Positions 14,633 through 24,558 of a stretch of 64,000 nucleotides of DNA are shown piece by piece. The stretch is from Candidatus Kirkpatrickella diaphorinae (GTDB taxonomy: Bacteria; Pseudomonadota; Alphaproteobacteria; Acetobacterales; Acetobacteraceae), in assembly GCF_025736875.1 (NCBI RefSeq), contig NZ_CP107052.1, positions 856,001 through 920,000 of the forward strand. Reading direction: 5' to 3'. A program made the translations under genes and the position numbers. Position 1 is the stretch's first letter. Each line of letters opens with the position of its first letter. The notes beneath the pieces are model-generated. The model was given only the letters and a program-made list of their open reading frames with translations, had not been told where the DNA came from and did not search any database.

Positions 14633-17600
14633 TCAGCCTTTGACGGCGGCTGGGAACTCCCGAAGTTTTGCCGCCGCGCCGCGCAAACGGGCGGCGATGA
14701 CAGAGACGGGGTGCATCAGCCTCTCATGACGGAAACGCTTGACCTGACTCCGGCATGAAAACCCGGTGGCCAGAAATTTCCCCTGAGGTTCCCCTGCAAG
14801 ACAGGGCTCCCAGGAAAGGCTGAAGATCTCGCGTGACAATGCCCGATTGGCGGCCTCATGCCCGAATGCGCCGGACATGCCGCAACAACCCGTTTCCGCA
14901 ATATCGAGGGTCAAACCAAAACGCTGATAAATCTCGCGCCATTTTTGCGGTGAGTCGGCGAGACTCGTTTTTTCTGTGCAATGAAGCATCAGCGTGTGAC
15001 GTGATGCCTGTCCGTCATTAAACGGTCCTGACAATTGATAGTTGGACGTCACGCTGTGGAGCCATTCATGGATCAATTTGATTTCCGGCAGCACGCCAAT
15101 ATCGCCGAGATGACGATATTCCTGCCGGAAGACAAGCGTCATGGCCGGGTCCACTCCGATCAGCGTTATCCCGTTATCTGCCAATCGCTGTAATCTGCGC
15201 AGGGTGCGCCGGGCGACAAATTTAAAGAGCCTGGTAAAGCCGTAAACCTGCAATGGCTTCCCCGTCATGACGGGCGGTGTCACGTAAACTCTGAAGCCAA
15301 GACGCCGCGCCGCCTCCATCGCATCCAGCACGACCTGCGTATCAATCTGGCTGGTGAAAACATCCGGGACAAAAACGACGCTGCGCGCGCGGTCTTCATC
15401 CGATAATTTCTGCATCTCGTGCAAAGTCGCCGTGCGAACGCCGAGGCGTCGACAGGCGCGGCGGAAACGTTGTGTCGATAATGCCGGCAAATCCACAAGC
15501 CCGAATTTGAGCCGCGCGACGCGCGCCGCCCATTTATTGCCCATCAGCCCATTATAAAGACGCGGCGCGCAACCCGCGACGATCAGCAGAGGCTCAAGCC
15601 CGGCGATCAGATAATCCTTGATGGGACGTGAAAACCGTGTGTGATAAAGTGATAGAAACCGCGCCCGAAGATCCGGCACATCGACATGCACCGGGCATTG
15701 GCGTGTACAGGACTTACAGGCGAGGCAGGTCGCCATCGCGTCATAAACCTCGTGTGAAAAATCTGCGCCCGTTCGCCGCTGCCGCGTGAAAAACCGTTTC
15801 ACGACGGCCAGTCCGCCTTCCCGCTCCAGCGCCGAGATATCCGTGCCGGAGGCCATCTGCCTGTCCAGCCACGCCTTGACCAACTGTGCCCGGCCTTTCG
15901 GTGAATAGCGACGGTCACGCGTGCCTTTCCATGAGGGGCACATCGGGTCATTGACGTTGTAATTGAAACAGGCCCCATTGCCGTTGCAATGCATGGCTGC
16001 GCCGAATGATTTCCAGACGGGCGGGGTGATGCGCTGGTCATGCGCACCCCGCATCGGCACATCCTCAATACCGGTGAGAGATGCGTCCGGCAGGGTGGCG
16101 GGGGTCGCGATTTTGCCAGGATTGAGCTGATTATGCGGGTCAAAAAGCGCTTTGACCTGCTGCAACACAGGGTAAAGCGCACCGAAAAAGCGTGGCACAT
16201 ATTCCGACCGCAGGCCCTTCCCGTGCTCACCCCAAAGCAGGCCGTGATATTTCTGCGTCAATGCCGCAACCTCATCCGAGATCGGCTTGACTCGGGCGCG
16301 ATCCGCAGCATCTCGCATATTGAGCAACGGGCGCACATGCAGCACCCCGGCATCGACATGGCCGAACATGCCATATTCCAACCCATGCGCATCCAATAAT
16401 GCGCGGAAGGCAGCGATATACTCCGCCAGATGCTCCGGCGGGACGGCTGTATCCTCAACGAAAGGCTGTGGCCGGGCTTCACCACTGACATTGCCTAAAA
16501 GCCCGACAGCGCGTTTGCGCATGGCATAGACGCTTTTGACCGCCGCATCGCCCTGCGCGCATGTATATCCCAGTCGGCCCGCTGCGCCGCTTGTCAAATC
16601 ATCTGTGAAGTCCGCGACGCGGCGTGCCAGAGTCTCCGCATCATCGTCGGAGAATTCGATGATGTTGATCCCCCGCGTTGGCTTCTTGGGATCGGACGGG
16701 AAGTAATCCGCGACGCCATACCAGCTCACATCCTGCATTGCGAGATCAAGCACGCGGGAATCGACCGTTTCAATCGAGATGGGCTTTTTCGCCATCAAGT
16801 GACGCGCATCCCGCAGCGCGTCCATGAAACTCTCATAACGCACATTGATCAGCGTCACATGTTTCGGCACGGGCAGGAGATTGAGCTTGATCTCCACCAC
16901 CACCCCAAGCGTCCCTTCCGCGCCGCAAAGGACGCTGTTCGGGTCAAAGATGCCGTCACCCGGCATGAGGTGCTTTAGATCATATCCGGTCAGGCAACGA
17001 TTGAGCGGAGGGAAGATCTCCTCAATCAAATCCTGATTTTCGGTCGCCAGGCGATGCAGCGCGTGCGCGATTTGCCCCGCGCGGCTGGATTGCGGGTAGG
17101 TCGCTTCGAGGGCGGACGCGGCGACGGGGTGGGTTGTCAGCACATCGCCACCCAGCAGGGCGGTTTTCAGCGCGAGGACATGGTCGCGCGTTTTGCCGTA
17201 TGTGCAGCTCCCCTGACCACTCGCATCCGTGCTGACCATCCCGCCAATCGTCGCACGGTTGGAGGTTGAAAGTTCCGGCGCGAAGAAGAGGCCGTGCGGC
17301 TTTAGCGCCGCATTGAGCTGGTCCTTCACGACGCCCGGTTGAACGCGCGCCCATCTCTCCGCGACGTTGATCTCCAGAATCGCATTCATGTGGCGTGACA
17401 GATCGAGCACAATGCCATTTGTGAGGGACTGGCCATTCGTCCCTGTTCCCCCACCTCTGGGTGCGAAAGTGACCGTCCTGAAAGCCGCCTGCCCCGCGAT
17501 GCGCATGGCGAGAGCGACGTCATTCTCATCAATGGGAAAGAGGATGGCGCGCGGTGGTTGGCGATAAATCGAGTTATCGGTTGAAAAGACGATGCGGGAA

Positions 17601-17716
17601 TCATCGCCCTGCGCGATTTCCCCCTGAAAACCTGCTTTTCTCAATGCGTCCAGATAATGTGCATCTACCGATATTTCCGCCTCAGAAATCGGGAGTGCGG
17701 ATATTGCCTTGACCAA
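14633..17716 (-). CDS. ydiJ: YdiJ-type FAD/4Fe-4S D-2-hydroxyacid (D-2-hydroxyglutarate) dehydrogenase
   Basis: A 1027-residue fusion flavoprotein, the length typical of E. coli YdiJ. In order it has an FAD-binding PCMH domain with GGGTGTNGQSLTNG (about 88-101), an FAD-oxidase C-terminal domain, a ferredoxin-like segment CLACKSCTRQCPVHVDVP near 661-680, and a CCG domain with CTEKT and GCCGMSGAFGHE near 940. It oxidises D-2-hydroxyglutarate or a related D-hydroxy acid and passes electrons through iron-sulfur clusters to the respiratory chain. It lies 140 bases downstream of surE in the same direction, with an inverted repeat in its leader. It faces the FMN L-hydroxyacid enzyme across one SDR gene. 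Confidence 0.88.
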   Translation of the reverse strand: MVKAISALPISEAEISVDAHYLDALRKAGFQGEIAQGDDSRIVFSTDNSIYRQPPRAILFPIDENDVALAMRIAGQAAFRTVTFAPRGGGTGTNGQSLTNGIVLDLSRHMNAILEINVAERWARVQPGVVKDQLNAALKPHGLFFAPELSTSNRATIGGMVSTDASGQGSCTYGKTRDHVLALKTALLGGDVLTTHPVAASALEATYPQSSRAGQIAHALHRLATENQDLIEEIFPPLNRCLTGYDLKHLMPGDGIFDPNSVLCGAEGTLGVVVEIKLNLLPVPKHVTLINVRYESFMDALRDARHLMAKKPISIETVDSRVLDLAMQDVSWYGVADYFPSDPKKPTRGINIIEFSDDDAETLARRVADFTDDLTSGAAGRLGYTCAQGDAAVKSVYAMRKRAVGLLGNVSGEARPQPFVEDTAVPPEHLAEYIAAFRALLDAHGLEYGMFGHVDAGVLHVRPLLNMRDAADRARVKPISDEVAALTQKYHGLLWGEHGKGLRSEYVPRFFGALYPVLQQVKALFDPHNQLNPGKIATPATLPDASLTGIEDVPMRGAHDQRITPPVWKSFGAAMHCNGNGACFNYNVNDPMCPSWKGTRDRRYSPKGRAQLVKAWLDRQMASGTDISALEREGGLAVVKRFFTRQRRTGADFSHEVYDAMATCLACKSCTRQCPVHVDVPDLRARFLSLYHTRFSRPIKDYLIAGLEPLLIVAGCAPRLYNGLMGNKWAARVARLKFGLVDLPALSTQRFRRACRRLGVRTATLHEMQKLSDEDRARSVVFVPDVFTSQIDTQVVLDAMEAARRLGFRVYVTPPVMTGKPLQVYGFTRLFKFVARRTLRRLQRLADNGITLIGVDPAMTLVFRQEYRHLGDIGVLPEIKLIHEWLHSVTSNYQLSGPFNDGQASRHTLMLHCTEKTSLADSPQKWREIYQRFGLTLDIAETGCCGMSGAFGHEAANRALSREIFSLSWEPCLAGEPQGKFLATGFSCRSQVKRFRHERLMHPVSVIAARLRGAAAKLREFPAAVKG

Positions 17717-17744
17717 ACCAACTCACCTCTATCATCACAATATC

Positions 17745-17773
17745 ATGAAGCCCGGTCTTCAGCGGGACTTCAT
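17745..17773. promoter_or_regulatory. Inverted repeat in the leader of the YdiJ-type gene
   Basis: ATGAAGCCCG (17745-17754) pairs with CGGGACTTCAT (17763-17773) with one bulged A and an 8-base loop, 28-57 bases before the start codon on the minus strand. It could be an operator or a leader hairpin. No function can be assigned. Confidence 0.35.
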
Positions 17774-17856
17774 AAAGAACCTTATCATCAAATGGCGTAA
17801 CGCGATGGACTTCCTCCTTACGTCACCACCCTGTGAAAGGGACAAGGACCGCTTCC

Positions 17857-18639
17857 TCACACCTTAAGCTGCGGGGACAGGCCCACGCGATCATGCAGCG
17901 TCTTGAGCGCTGAAAGGTGGGTGCGGTCCATTTGCAGGGGTGTCACCGTGACATGGTTCTGCAGAAGGGCCGCGCCCTCACTCCCGGATGCAAATTCGCG
18001 GTGGCGATATTGCATGGAGATCCAGTGATATTCCCGCGCCTGCATATCCTGACGCACGACGACATCGACATCACTCAACCCCCCGAAACCCTGATTGGTG
18101 AAAATCATCTCACGCACATCCTTTGCCGCGCAGGCCGGGAAATTGACATTAAGGCATGGTGAGACCGGTAAAATCTCCGTGGCCAGATGTCTGACGACAT
18201 CAGAAGCCACATTTTCCGCCGCCGCCCAGCTGATTTCCCCTTCAAGAAAAAGCTGGCTCAGCGCGATGGCGGGGCTGCCGAACATATGCGCCACCATCGC
18301 CGCCCCGACTGTGCCGGATAACAATGTCTCATGGCCGATATTCGCCCCACGATTAATGCCTGACAGGACAAGGCTCGGGCGGGCATCCTTCATCAAATGA
18401 CGCATGGCGAGCACGACACAATCGGCCGGGGAGCCGGATATGGCAAATTTCTGCGCCCCTCTCTCCGTCACGCGCAGCGGGTCATGCAGGGTCACCGCGC
18501 TGGCTGTGCCGCTTCGGTCAGATTCCGGCGCGACGACCCAGACATCATCTGACAGGGCGTGGGCGATCTTCTGCAGGAGAGCCAGGCCCGGCGCGTCAAT
18601 CCCATCATCATTGGTGAGCAAAATGCGTTCAAAGATCAT
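17857..18639 (-). CDS. surE: 5'/3'-nucleotidase SurE
   Basis: A 260-residue metal-dependent survival protein phosphatase that removes phosphate from nucleoside monophosphates and short polyphosphate. The N-terminal metal site ILLTNDDG (N10, D11, D12) and the following GIDAPG are exact family signatures; APESDRSGTASAVT (about 37-50) and SGINRGANIG (about 93-102) complete the active site. Length is normal. It begins 15 bases after the antiporter gene ends, so the two are probably co-transcribed; in many alphaproteobacteria surE instead sits next to pcm or serS, so this neighbour is less usual. Confidence 0.95.
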   Translation of the reverse strand: MIFERILLTNDDGIDAPGLALLQKIAHALSDDVWVVAPESDRSGTASAVTLHDPLRVTERGAQKFAISGSPADCVVLAMRHLMKDARPSLVLSGINRGANIGHETLLSGTVGAAMVAHMFGSPAIALSQLFLEGEISWAAAENVASDVVRHLATEILPVSPCLNVNFPACAAKDVREMIFTNQGFGGLSDVDVVVRQDMQAREYHWISMQYRHREFASGSEGAALLQNHVTVTPLQMDRTHLSALKTLHDRVGLSPQLKV

Positions 18640-18654
18640 AAGATTCGCCTCGCC

Positions 18655-20394
18655 TCAACTGCCCTGCTGTCCCAGGTTGATATGCCCCGCCGCCCCAGAA
18701 AGCAATGTTGGCGGCCTGGAACCTGACTCTGTGTAATTGACCATCGCAGCGGCAATTTCACGTTCCCCCATTATGACGCGTGAGGCGCCGCATTTTTTGA
18801 GGTAAGCCACGGCCTCATCAAAATGCGCGCGGGCGATGACCGTCAGGTTTCGATTGGCCGCCACGGATTTTTCAATGATCTGCCCGGCCTCGAACGTCTC
18901 GGGAATGGCGACGATCAGGAGCCGTGCGTGACGGAGATTCGGCGCCTCCCGCACTTTGTGATCCACCGCATTGCCAATCACGCCATGCACATTCTCGCGA
19001 TCCGTCAACGCCATCGGGATGCTGCCGATTTCGGAAACGGCAATCTGCCATCCCGCCGCGGCGAGCTGCGTCGCCACGATGGACCCAACCCGCCCACACC
19101 CGACAATGACGACATGCTGTGTAAATCGTGTCGGCGTGTAAGGAGCATGGAGAACACAAGCCTCATCCCCTTCATCAGGCAGGGATGAGGCTGAGCGCTC
19201 CCGGATGCGCGCGTCAATGAGCTGGGAGAGATGCAAAACAACGGGATTGAGAAAAATCGAGATAATGGAGGCGCCGAGGATAATGTCCCGCGTCGATTCC
19301 TGCATCAAACCGAGTTGAATGCCCAGCGCGGCGAGGATGAAGGAAAATTCCCCGATCTGCGCCAGACCGCTGGCGATAAACAGCACATTATTCCATTTCT
19401 GCCCCATGCGCCGCAATATGAGGATGACGACCAGCGGCGTCCCGACCAGGATGACGAGAACGGTGGGGAATAACGTCCACGGGTCCGTGACAAGCACGGC
19501 GGGATTGAACAACATCCCGACAGAGACAAAAAACAGCACCGCGAAAGCATCGCGGAAAGGCAGCATTTCCTCCATCGCGCGATGGCTGAGATCGGTCTCG
19601 CTCAGCACCATTCCGGCAAGAAACGCGCCGAGTGCAAAGGACACGTCAAACCAGCGCGCCGCCACAAAGGCCACGCCGAGAGACAATGTCAGCAGAGACA
19701 GGCGGAATAATTCCTTTGAGCCTGTCCGGGCGACATAATGCATCAAACGCGGGATCAGCCTTTTGCCCAGCACCAGCATCAGCGCGATAAAGGCCGCGAC
19801 TTTTATGACCGTCCAGCCGGCGGGCACAAGCAAGCCCATCAGGGAGAAACCCTGCCCGACATCACCCTTCATGAGTGGTTGAAAAGCGGGGAGCAGAACC
19901 AGCGCCAGCACGGTGATGACATCCTGAATCACCAGCCAGCCGACAGCGAGGCGCCCCCGCTCCGTATTCATCAGGTTTTCCTCCTGAAGCGTGCGCAGAA
20001 GCACGACCGTACTCGCGACGCTCAGGGCAATGCCGAAGACGATGGACGCACCGGCCGGCATCCCCAGAAGCTTGCCGACACCGAACCCCATAGCGACGGA
20101 CGCCGCAACCTGCACGAGCGCGCCCGGCACCGCGACCCGCCTGACAATGAGGAGATCCTTGATCGAGAAATGAAGCCCGACCCCGAACATCAGCAGAATA
20201 ACGCCGACCTCCGCCAGCTCAAGCGCCAGGCTTCCATCCGCCACATAGCCGGGTGTGAAAGGCCCGATGAGGATACCGGCCAGAAGGTAACCCACAAGGG
20301 GCGAGATTTTGCACCGCAGCGCCACCGTCCCCAACAGAAAGGCGAGGCCCAGTCCGGCAACCAGAATACCGATTAATGGTGTGACCTGATGCAT
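18655..20394 (-). CDS. CPA2-family cation/proton antiporter with RCK domain (KefB/YbaL type)
   Basis: A 579-residue integral membrane protein. The first about 390 residues form the sodium/hydrogen-exchanger fold of monovalent cation:proton antiporter-2, with MFGVGLHFS and the segment FALGAFLAGMVLSETDLSH. The C-terminal about 150 residues are a TrkA-N nucleotide-binding domain starting at VIVGCGRVGSIVA. It would exchange K+ (or Na+) for H+ under control of NAD(H) binding, useful in an acid-producing organism. A cysteine-rich glutathione-gating loop like that of KefC is not obvious, so YbaL is the better comparison. The gene is divergent from cyoA over 196 bases. Confidence 0.88.
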   Translation of the reverse strand: MHQVTPLIGILVAGLGLAFLLGTVALRCKISPLVGYLLAGILIGPFTPGYVADGSLALELAEVGVILLMFGVGLHFSIKDLLIVRRVAVPGALVQVAASVAMGFGVGKLLGMPAGASIVFGIALSVASTVVLLRTLQEENLMNTERGRLAVGWLVIQDVITVLALVLLPAFQPLMKGDVGQGFSLMGLLVPAGWTVIKVAAFIALMLVLGKRLIPRLMHYVARTGSKELFRLSLLTLSLGVAFVAARWFDVSFALGAFLAGMVLSETDLSHRAMEEMLPFRDAFAVLFFVSVGMLFNPAVLVTDPWTLFPTVLVILVGTPLVVILILRRMGQKWNNVLFIASGLAQIGEFSFILAALGIQLGLMQESTRDIILGASIISIFLNPVVLHLSQLIDARIRERSASSLPDEGDEACVLHAPYTPTRFTQHVVIVGCGRVGSIVATQLAAAGWQIAVSEIGSIPMALTDRENVHGVIGNAVDHKVREAPNLRHARLLIVAIPETFEAGQIIEKSVAANRNLTVIARAHFDEAVAYLKKCGASRVIMGEREIAAAMVNYTESGSRPPTLLSGAAGHINLGQQGS

Positions 20395-20590
20395 GTAGCG
20401 CCCTCTCCTGCCTTTGCTGCGCCGGGAAAGATTAACATAACCCGATCCTTCAAGGGGAATTTACTGATGCCGCCGCCATCTGATGCCCGAAGATGCTGTG
20501 CCTGCTTCTGGCGCGACGTAAAGGACACGTTTTTAAAAAAAAACGCGTGCCTCATAAAACCCCGCCCATCGACATCCGTCTTTACTCGCA

Positions 20591-21532
20591 ATGAGAAATC
20601 AACTGACGCACCGAAAGAAACGACGTTTCTTCGCCGTTCTCAGGCGCCGTCTCGGCGGGATGAGCCTTCTGCTTCTTTCCGCATGTCTCCCGAAGGAAAG
20701 CAGCTTTCTGGCGCCCGCAGGTCTGATTGCGTCGCTGCAACGTCAATGGATGATCGAGATCGGCGTGGTCCTCATCGCCGTTCTCGTGCCGATTTTCATC
20801 GCCCTCCCGGCCATTATCTGGCGTTACCGGATCAGCAACCGCAAGGCGCGCTATGCGCCGGACTGGGAATTCTACCGACCGCTTGAGATTTTTATCTGGG
20901 GTGGACCGATGGTGATTGTCGCGTTTCTGGCCATCATGATTGCCGGACCCCAGACGCGTTACAGCCCGGAGCGCGTCCCTACCGCCGGGGAAACATTGGA
21001 GATCCAGGTCATCGGGATGAACTGGAAATGGCTCTTCCTCTATCCCGACCATCACGTCGCCACCGTCAACACCATCACCTTGCCGGAAAACACCAATATC
21101 CGTTTCACCCTGACAAGTGATGGCACGATGCAATCTTTTTTCATCCCCGCCCTCGGCGGACAGATTTACGCCATGGGCGGGATGGTGACGCATCTCAACC
21201 TCCGCACAGGTGCCGCGAGAGACCTGCTCGGTGAGAACACGCAATTCAATGGTGAAGGGTTTCAGGACCAGAAATTTATCGTGCATGTCGTCTCGCGCGA
21301 TGCTTTCTCCCAATGGGTTGAGCACGCTTATAATACGGGGCCGGAACTGACGCGCGGTTTTTACCGTGTGCTGCATCAACAGGGCACCTGCCGGGACGCG
21401 CATGAGCAGCTTCAGCAAATGACCTCATCCCCCATGTGTGAAGAGGCAGGTGGCCTCGTCTTCCGCTACATGTCGGGCCTCATTTTCAAAGAAGTCCTCC
21501 GTGACACCCAAAGAGGGAACAACGCAAAATGA
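20591..21532 (+). CDS. cyoA: Cytochrome bo3 ubiquinol oxidase subunit II
   Basis: A 313-residue lipoprotein subunit of the proton-pumping terminal quinol oxidase. The N-terminus has a basic region, a short hydrophobic core and the lipobox LLSAC (C32); two membrane helices follow (about 51-75 and 97-120), then the periplasmic cupredoxin domain with GMNWKWLFLYPD. The copper-A ligands of cytochrome c oxidases are missing, as expected of quinol oxidases. The stop overlaps the start of cyoB by ATGA, so translation is coupled. No clear ribosome-binding site is seen before this ATG. Confidence 0.95.
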   Translation: MRNQLTHRKKRRFFAVLRRRLGGMSLLLLSACLPKESSFLAPAGLIASLQRQWMIEIGVVLIAVLVPIFIALPAIIWRYRISNRKARYAPDWEFYRPLEIFIWGGPMVIVAFLAIMIAGPQTRYSPERVPTAGETLEIQVIGMNWKWLFLYPDHHVATVNTITLPENTNIRFTLTSDGTMQSFFIPALGGQIYAMGGMVTHLNLRTGAARDLLGENTQFNGEGFQDQKFIVHVVSRDAFSQWVEHAYNTGPELTRGFYRVLHQQGTCRDAHEQLQQMTSSPMCEEAGGLVFRYMSGLIFKEVLRDTQRGNNAK

Positions 21533-23586
21533 TGGCTGAATTGCTGCGCCGCATCACGTCCCGCGACTTCCTTCTCGGGCGTCTCGACGTCACCGCTCTG
21601 CCTTTTTACAGTGTGATCGCTATGATGGCGGCCAGTCTGGTCGTGCTTGGCGGTCTCGTCACGCTCTATCTGCTCAGCCGTCATCGCCTCTGGGGCCGCC
21701 TCTGGCGGGAGTGGCTGACGAGCGTTGACCATAAACGCATCGGCATCATGTATATCGTCCTCGCCTTCGTGATGCTGGCGCGGGCCCTTGCGGAAGCGGT
21801 CCTGATGCGGGTGCAGCAGGTTGTGGGATTCAACAGTGCCGGGATCGTCCCGCCTGATCACTTTGCGCAGCTTTTCACGACGCATGGCACGATCATGATT
21901 TTCTTCATGGGCATGCCGTTTATGATCGGCCTCTATAACCTTGTCATGCCGTTGCAGATCGGCGCGCGGGATGTGTCATTCCCTGTCATGAATGCCATCA
22001 GCCTCGCTTTCACGACGGCGGGCGCGGCACTTCTGATGATTTCCCTCTGCATTGGAAAATTTTCAACCGGCGGGTGGAGCGGCTACCCGCCTTACACTGA
22101 GACGGGTTTCAGCCCGGATGTCGGTGTCGATTACTGGATCTGGGCGCTGACGCTCAGCTCCATCGGCAATACCATGACGGGCATTAATTTCGCCGTCACG
22201 ATCTATAAAAAACGCGCGCCGGGGATGCGCCTGTTTTTGATGCCGCTTTTTACCTGGACCTGCCTCTGTGTCTCCATATTGATGATTTTCGCGATGCCGC
22301 CTTTGACGGTCGCGACATTGATGCTCGCGATGGACCGTTATCTCGATGCCCATTTCTTTACAAACGATCTGGGCGGCAATGTCATGAACTACGTCAATAT
22401 GTTCTGGCTATTCGGCCACCCAGAAGTTTACATCCTCGTCCTGCCCGCCTTCGGGGTTTATTCAGAGACGATCGCGGTTTTTTCCTCCAAGACACTTTAC
22501 GGATATCACTCACTTGTCTGGGCCACGATCGTAATTGCCGTGCTGTCTTTTACCGTCTGGCTGCACCATTTTTTCACCATGGGGCAGGATGGTCAGGTCA
22601 ATGCCGCTTTCGGGATCGCCACCATCCTGATTGCCATCCCGACGGGCGTCAAAATCTATAATTGGATTTTGACGATGTTTCGCGGCCGTATCCGCCTTTC
22701 CGTCCCGATGCTTTACGCCTGTGCGTTCATCCTGCTCTTCACGGTGGGTGGTTGCACCGGCATTATCCTCGCCAATCCGGGGCTGGATTATCAGGTCCAT
22801 AACACTGTGTTTCTGGTGGCGCACTTCCATAATGTGCTGATACCGGGCCTGCTTTTCGGCATGTTAAGCGGCTATCATTATTGGTTTCCCAAGGCTTTCG
22901 GCTTTCGTTTGGATGAGAAGCTGGGCCGTTACAGCTTCTGGTGCTGGGTTTGGGGCTTCATCTTCGCTTTCATGCCGCTTTACATCTCCGGGCTCATGGG
23001 TATGCCGCGCCGCACGCAATCCTACACGATCGCTGCGTGGCATGATTATGCGCTCATCGCCATGTTCGGCGCAGTCCTGATCAGCCTCGCTTTTATCTTT
23101 CTGATCATGCAGCTCATTGTCAGCATTCGGAAACGACACGAATATGCGGTTTTTGATGGCGATCCGTGGGATGGTCGCACATTGGAATGGGCGGTCTCCG
23201 CGCCAGCGCCCGAATATAATTTTGCGCAAATCCCGCATGTCGCGCGTCTTGACGCCTTCTACGTCGCCAAACAGGCGGGCGACCCCTACCCCGCGCCTGA
23301 AATCTACCGATCCATTTCCATGCCCGCCAGCAAGTCCGTTGCGCCCATCTGCCTTGCTGCGCTCATCGTGCTCGGATTTGCACTGACATGGCATATTTTC
23401 TGGCTCGCAGCTCTGGCGCTCATCGGGTTCGGCATCACGATTACCGTCAGCACCTTCCAACCCGATAAAGAAGACGTGATTTCCACCAAAAAAATCCGGG
23501 CGCATGAGAAACGCTGGCGTCAGGCGCTCGCGGCGCATCATTCCGACGCCGCGACCATGCCTCTGGCGGATGGGGAGCAAGGCTGA
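21529..23586 (+). CDS. cyoB: Cytochrome bo3 ubiquinol oxidase subunit I
   Basis: The 685-residue catalytic subunit reduces oxygen to water and pumps protons. All cofactor ligands align with the E. coli enzyme at an offset of 13: H119 for haem b, H297 with the cross-linked Y301 (HPEVY), H346 and H347 for copper B, H432 for haem o3 and H434 for haem b (HFH). About 15 membrane helices are present. It overlaps cyoA and cyoC by 4 bases and 1 base. This is the main terminal oxidase expected to take electrons from the many quinone-linked dehydrogenases of acetic acid bacteria. Confidence 0.97.
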   Translation: MMAELLRRITSRDFLLGRLDVTALPFYSVIAMMAASLVVLGGLVTLYLLSRHRLWGRLWREWLTSVDHKRIGIMYIVLAFVMLARALAEAVLMRVQQVVGFNSAGIVPPDHFAQLFTTHGTIMIFFMGMPFMIGLYNLVMPLQIGARDVSFPVMNAISLAFTTAGAALLMISLCIGKFSTGGWSGYPPYTETGFSPDVGVDYWIWALTLSSIGNTMTGINFAVTIYKKRAPGMRLFLMPLFTWTCLCVSILMIFAMPPLTVATLMLAMDRYLDAHFFTNDLGGNVMNYVNMFWLFGHPEVYILVLPAFGVYSETIAVFSSKTLYGYHSLVWATIVIAVLSFTVWLHHFFTMGQDGQVNAAFGIATILIAIPTGVKIYNWILTMFRGRIRLSVPMLYACAFILLFTVGGCTGIILANPGLDYQVHNTVFLVAHFHNVLIPGLLFGMLSGYHYWFPKAFGFRLDEKLGRYSFWCWVWGFIFAFMPLYISGLMGMPRRTQSYTIAAWHDYALIAMFGAVLISLAFIFLIMQLIVSIRKRHEYAVFDGDPWDGRTLEWAVSAPAPEYNFAQIPHVARLDAFYVAKQAGDPYPAPEIYRSISMPASKSVAPICLAALIVLGFALTWHIFWLAALALIGFGITITVSTFQPDKEDVISTKKIRAHEKRWRQALAAHHSDAATMPLADGEQG

Positions 23587-24215
23587 TGTCCACATTGTCA
23601 TCACCCCCCGTCACAGCCTCACGACGCCCGACCCCGCTTGACGCCATGCGCGCACGCGCTGAAGAGGCGCGGTTCGGGTTCTGGATTTTCCTGATGAGCG
23701 ATCTGGTGATCTTCTCGCTCCTCTTCGCGACATACGCCATTATGTGGGGCAATCGCGCCGATGGGCCGGGGCCGGAAGATCTTTTCCAGCTCAAGAGTGC
23801 GGCCATTCAAACAGGCTGCCTCCTCCTCAGCAGCTTCACTTTCGGACTCGTCACCCTCAATGCGCAGCGTCAGCTCAGCGTCGCCCGCACCATGATCTGG
23901 CTTGTCGTCACATTGGCCCTGGGCGCCGGGTTTCTCGGGTTTGAGATCTCTGACTTTATCGACATGGTGCAGCTGGAGGCCAGTATTTCCGCCAGTGGCT
24001 TCCTCTCATCCTTTTATGCGCTCGTCGGCACGCATGGGCTGCATGTTACGGTGGGTTGCCTGTGGATCCTCATCATGCTGCTGCAGTTAGGTCGGTTCGG
24101 CCTGACGCCCCCCGTCATCAGCCGGATCATGCGCCTTGGGCTTTTCTGGCATTTTCTCGACATTATCTGGATCGGGATCTTCTCGATCGTCTATCTGATA
24201 GGGCTTGCCAAATGA
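23586..24215 (+). CDS. cyoC: Cytochrome bo3 ubiquinol oxidase subunit III
   Basis: A 209-residue, five-helix accessory subunit of the quinol oxidase. Family traits include FGFWIFLMSDLVIFSLLFA at the first helix (about residues 30-50), FSTY-type loops replaced by FLSSFYALVGTHGLHV (about 140-155) and a final helix with FWHFLDIIWIGIFSIVYL. Subunit III stabilises the complex and lipid binding around subunit I. It starts on the last base of cyoB and its stop overlaps the ATG of cyoD by 4 bases. Confidence 0.95.
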   Translation: MSTLSSPPVTASRRPTPLDAMRARAEEARFGFWIFLMSDLVIFSLLFATYAIMWGNRADGPGPEDLFQLKSAAIQTGCLLLSSFTFGLVTLNAQRQLSVARTMIWLVVTLALGAGFLGFEISDFIDMVQLEASISASGFLSSFYALVGTHGLHVTVGCLWILIMLLQLGRFGLTPPVISRIMRLGLFWHFLDIIWIGIFSIVYLIGLAK

Positions 24216-24535
24216 CGCCTGAAGAAAGGACCGCGGGACGCGACTACCTTATTGGCTTCCTCGCCGCGATCATATTGACGGTTATTCCCTTCAGCCTTTT
24301 ATGGCGCGATGCGCTGAAGGGGCGTGACCTGTTGATCGCGATCGCAGCTTGCGGGGTCATTCAGGTCTGTGTGCATTTTCGATATTTTCTGCATGTCGAT
24401 TTCAAACGCGCTCATCGCGACGATTTACAGCTCGTTCTTTTCACCGGACTGATCGTCTTCCTCATGGTCGGCGGAACAATATGGGTGATCGGGAATGAGG
24501 TGCATATGATGAGCGGCGATTTGGCACACCCGTAA
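24212..24535 (+). CDS. cyoD: Cytochrome bo3 ubiquinol oxidase subunit IV
   Basis: A 107-residue, three-helix small subunit needed for assembly of the quinol oxidase. It starts at MTPEERTAGRDYLIGF, overlapping cyoC by ATGA; a longer frame from 24056 merely reads the other frame of cyoC. HFRYFLHVD near residue 60 is a conserved loop of this family. The haem o synthase gene cyoE, often next in this operon, is not here: a tRNA gene on the other strand follows instead. Confidence 0.93.
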   Translation: MTPEERTAGRDYLIGFLAAIILTVIPFSLLWRDALKGRDLLIAIAACGVIQVCVHFRYFLHVDFKRAHRDDLQLVLFTGLIVFLMVGGTIWVIGNEVHMMSGDLAHP

Positions 24536-24558
24536 CGCGCGATATTGAAAAGGTAAAC

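Noticed and set aside
20531-20555. AT-rich inverted repeat (ACGTTTTT / AAAAACG) upstream of cyoA, considered as a terminator
   Set aside because: It lies between divergent genes, where no transcript should end, and pairing is imperfect.
24056-24211. Longer N-terminus for cyoD
   Set aside because: It is a shadow of cyoC; the ATGA overlap at 24212 gives the normal 107-residue subunit.
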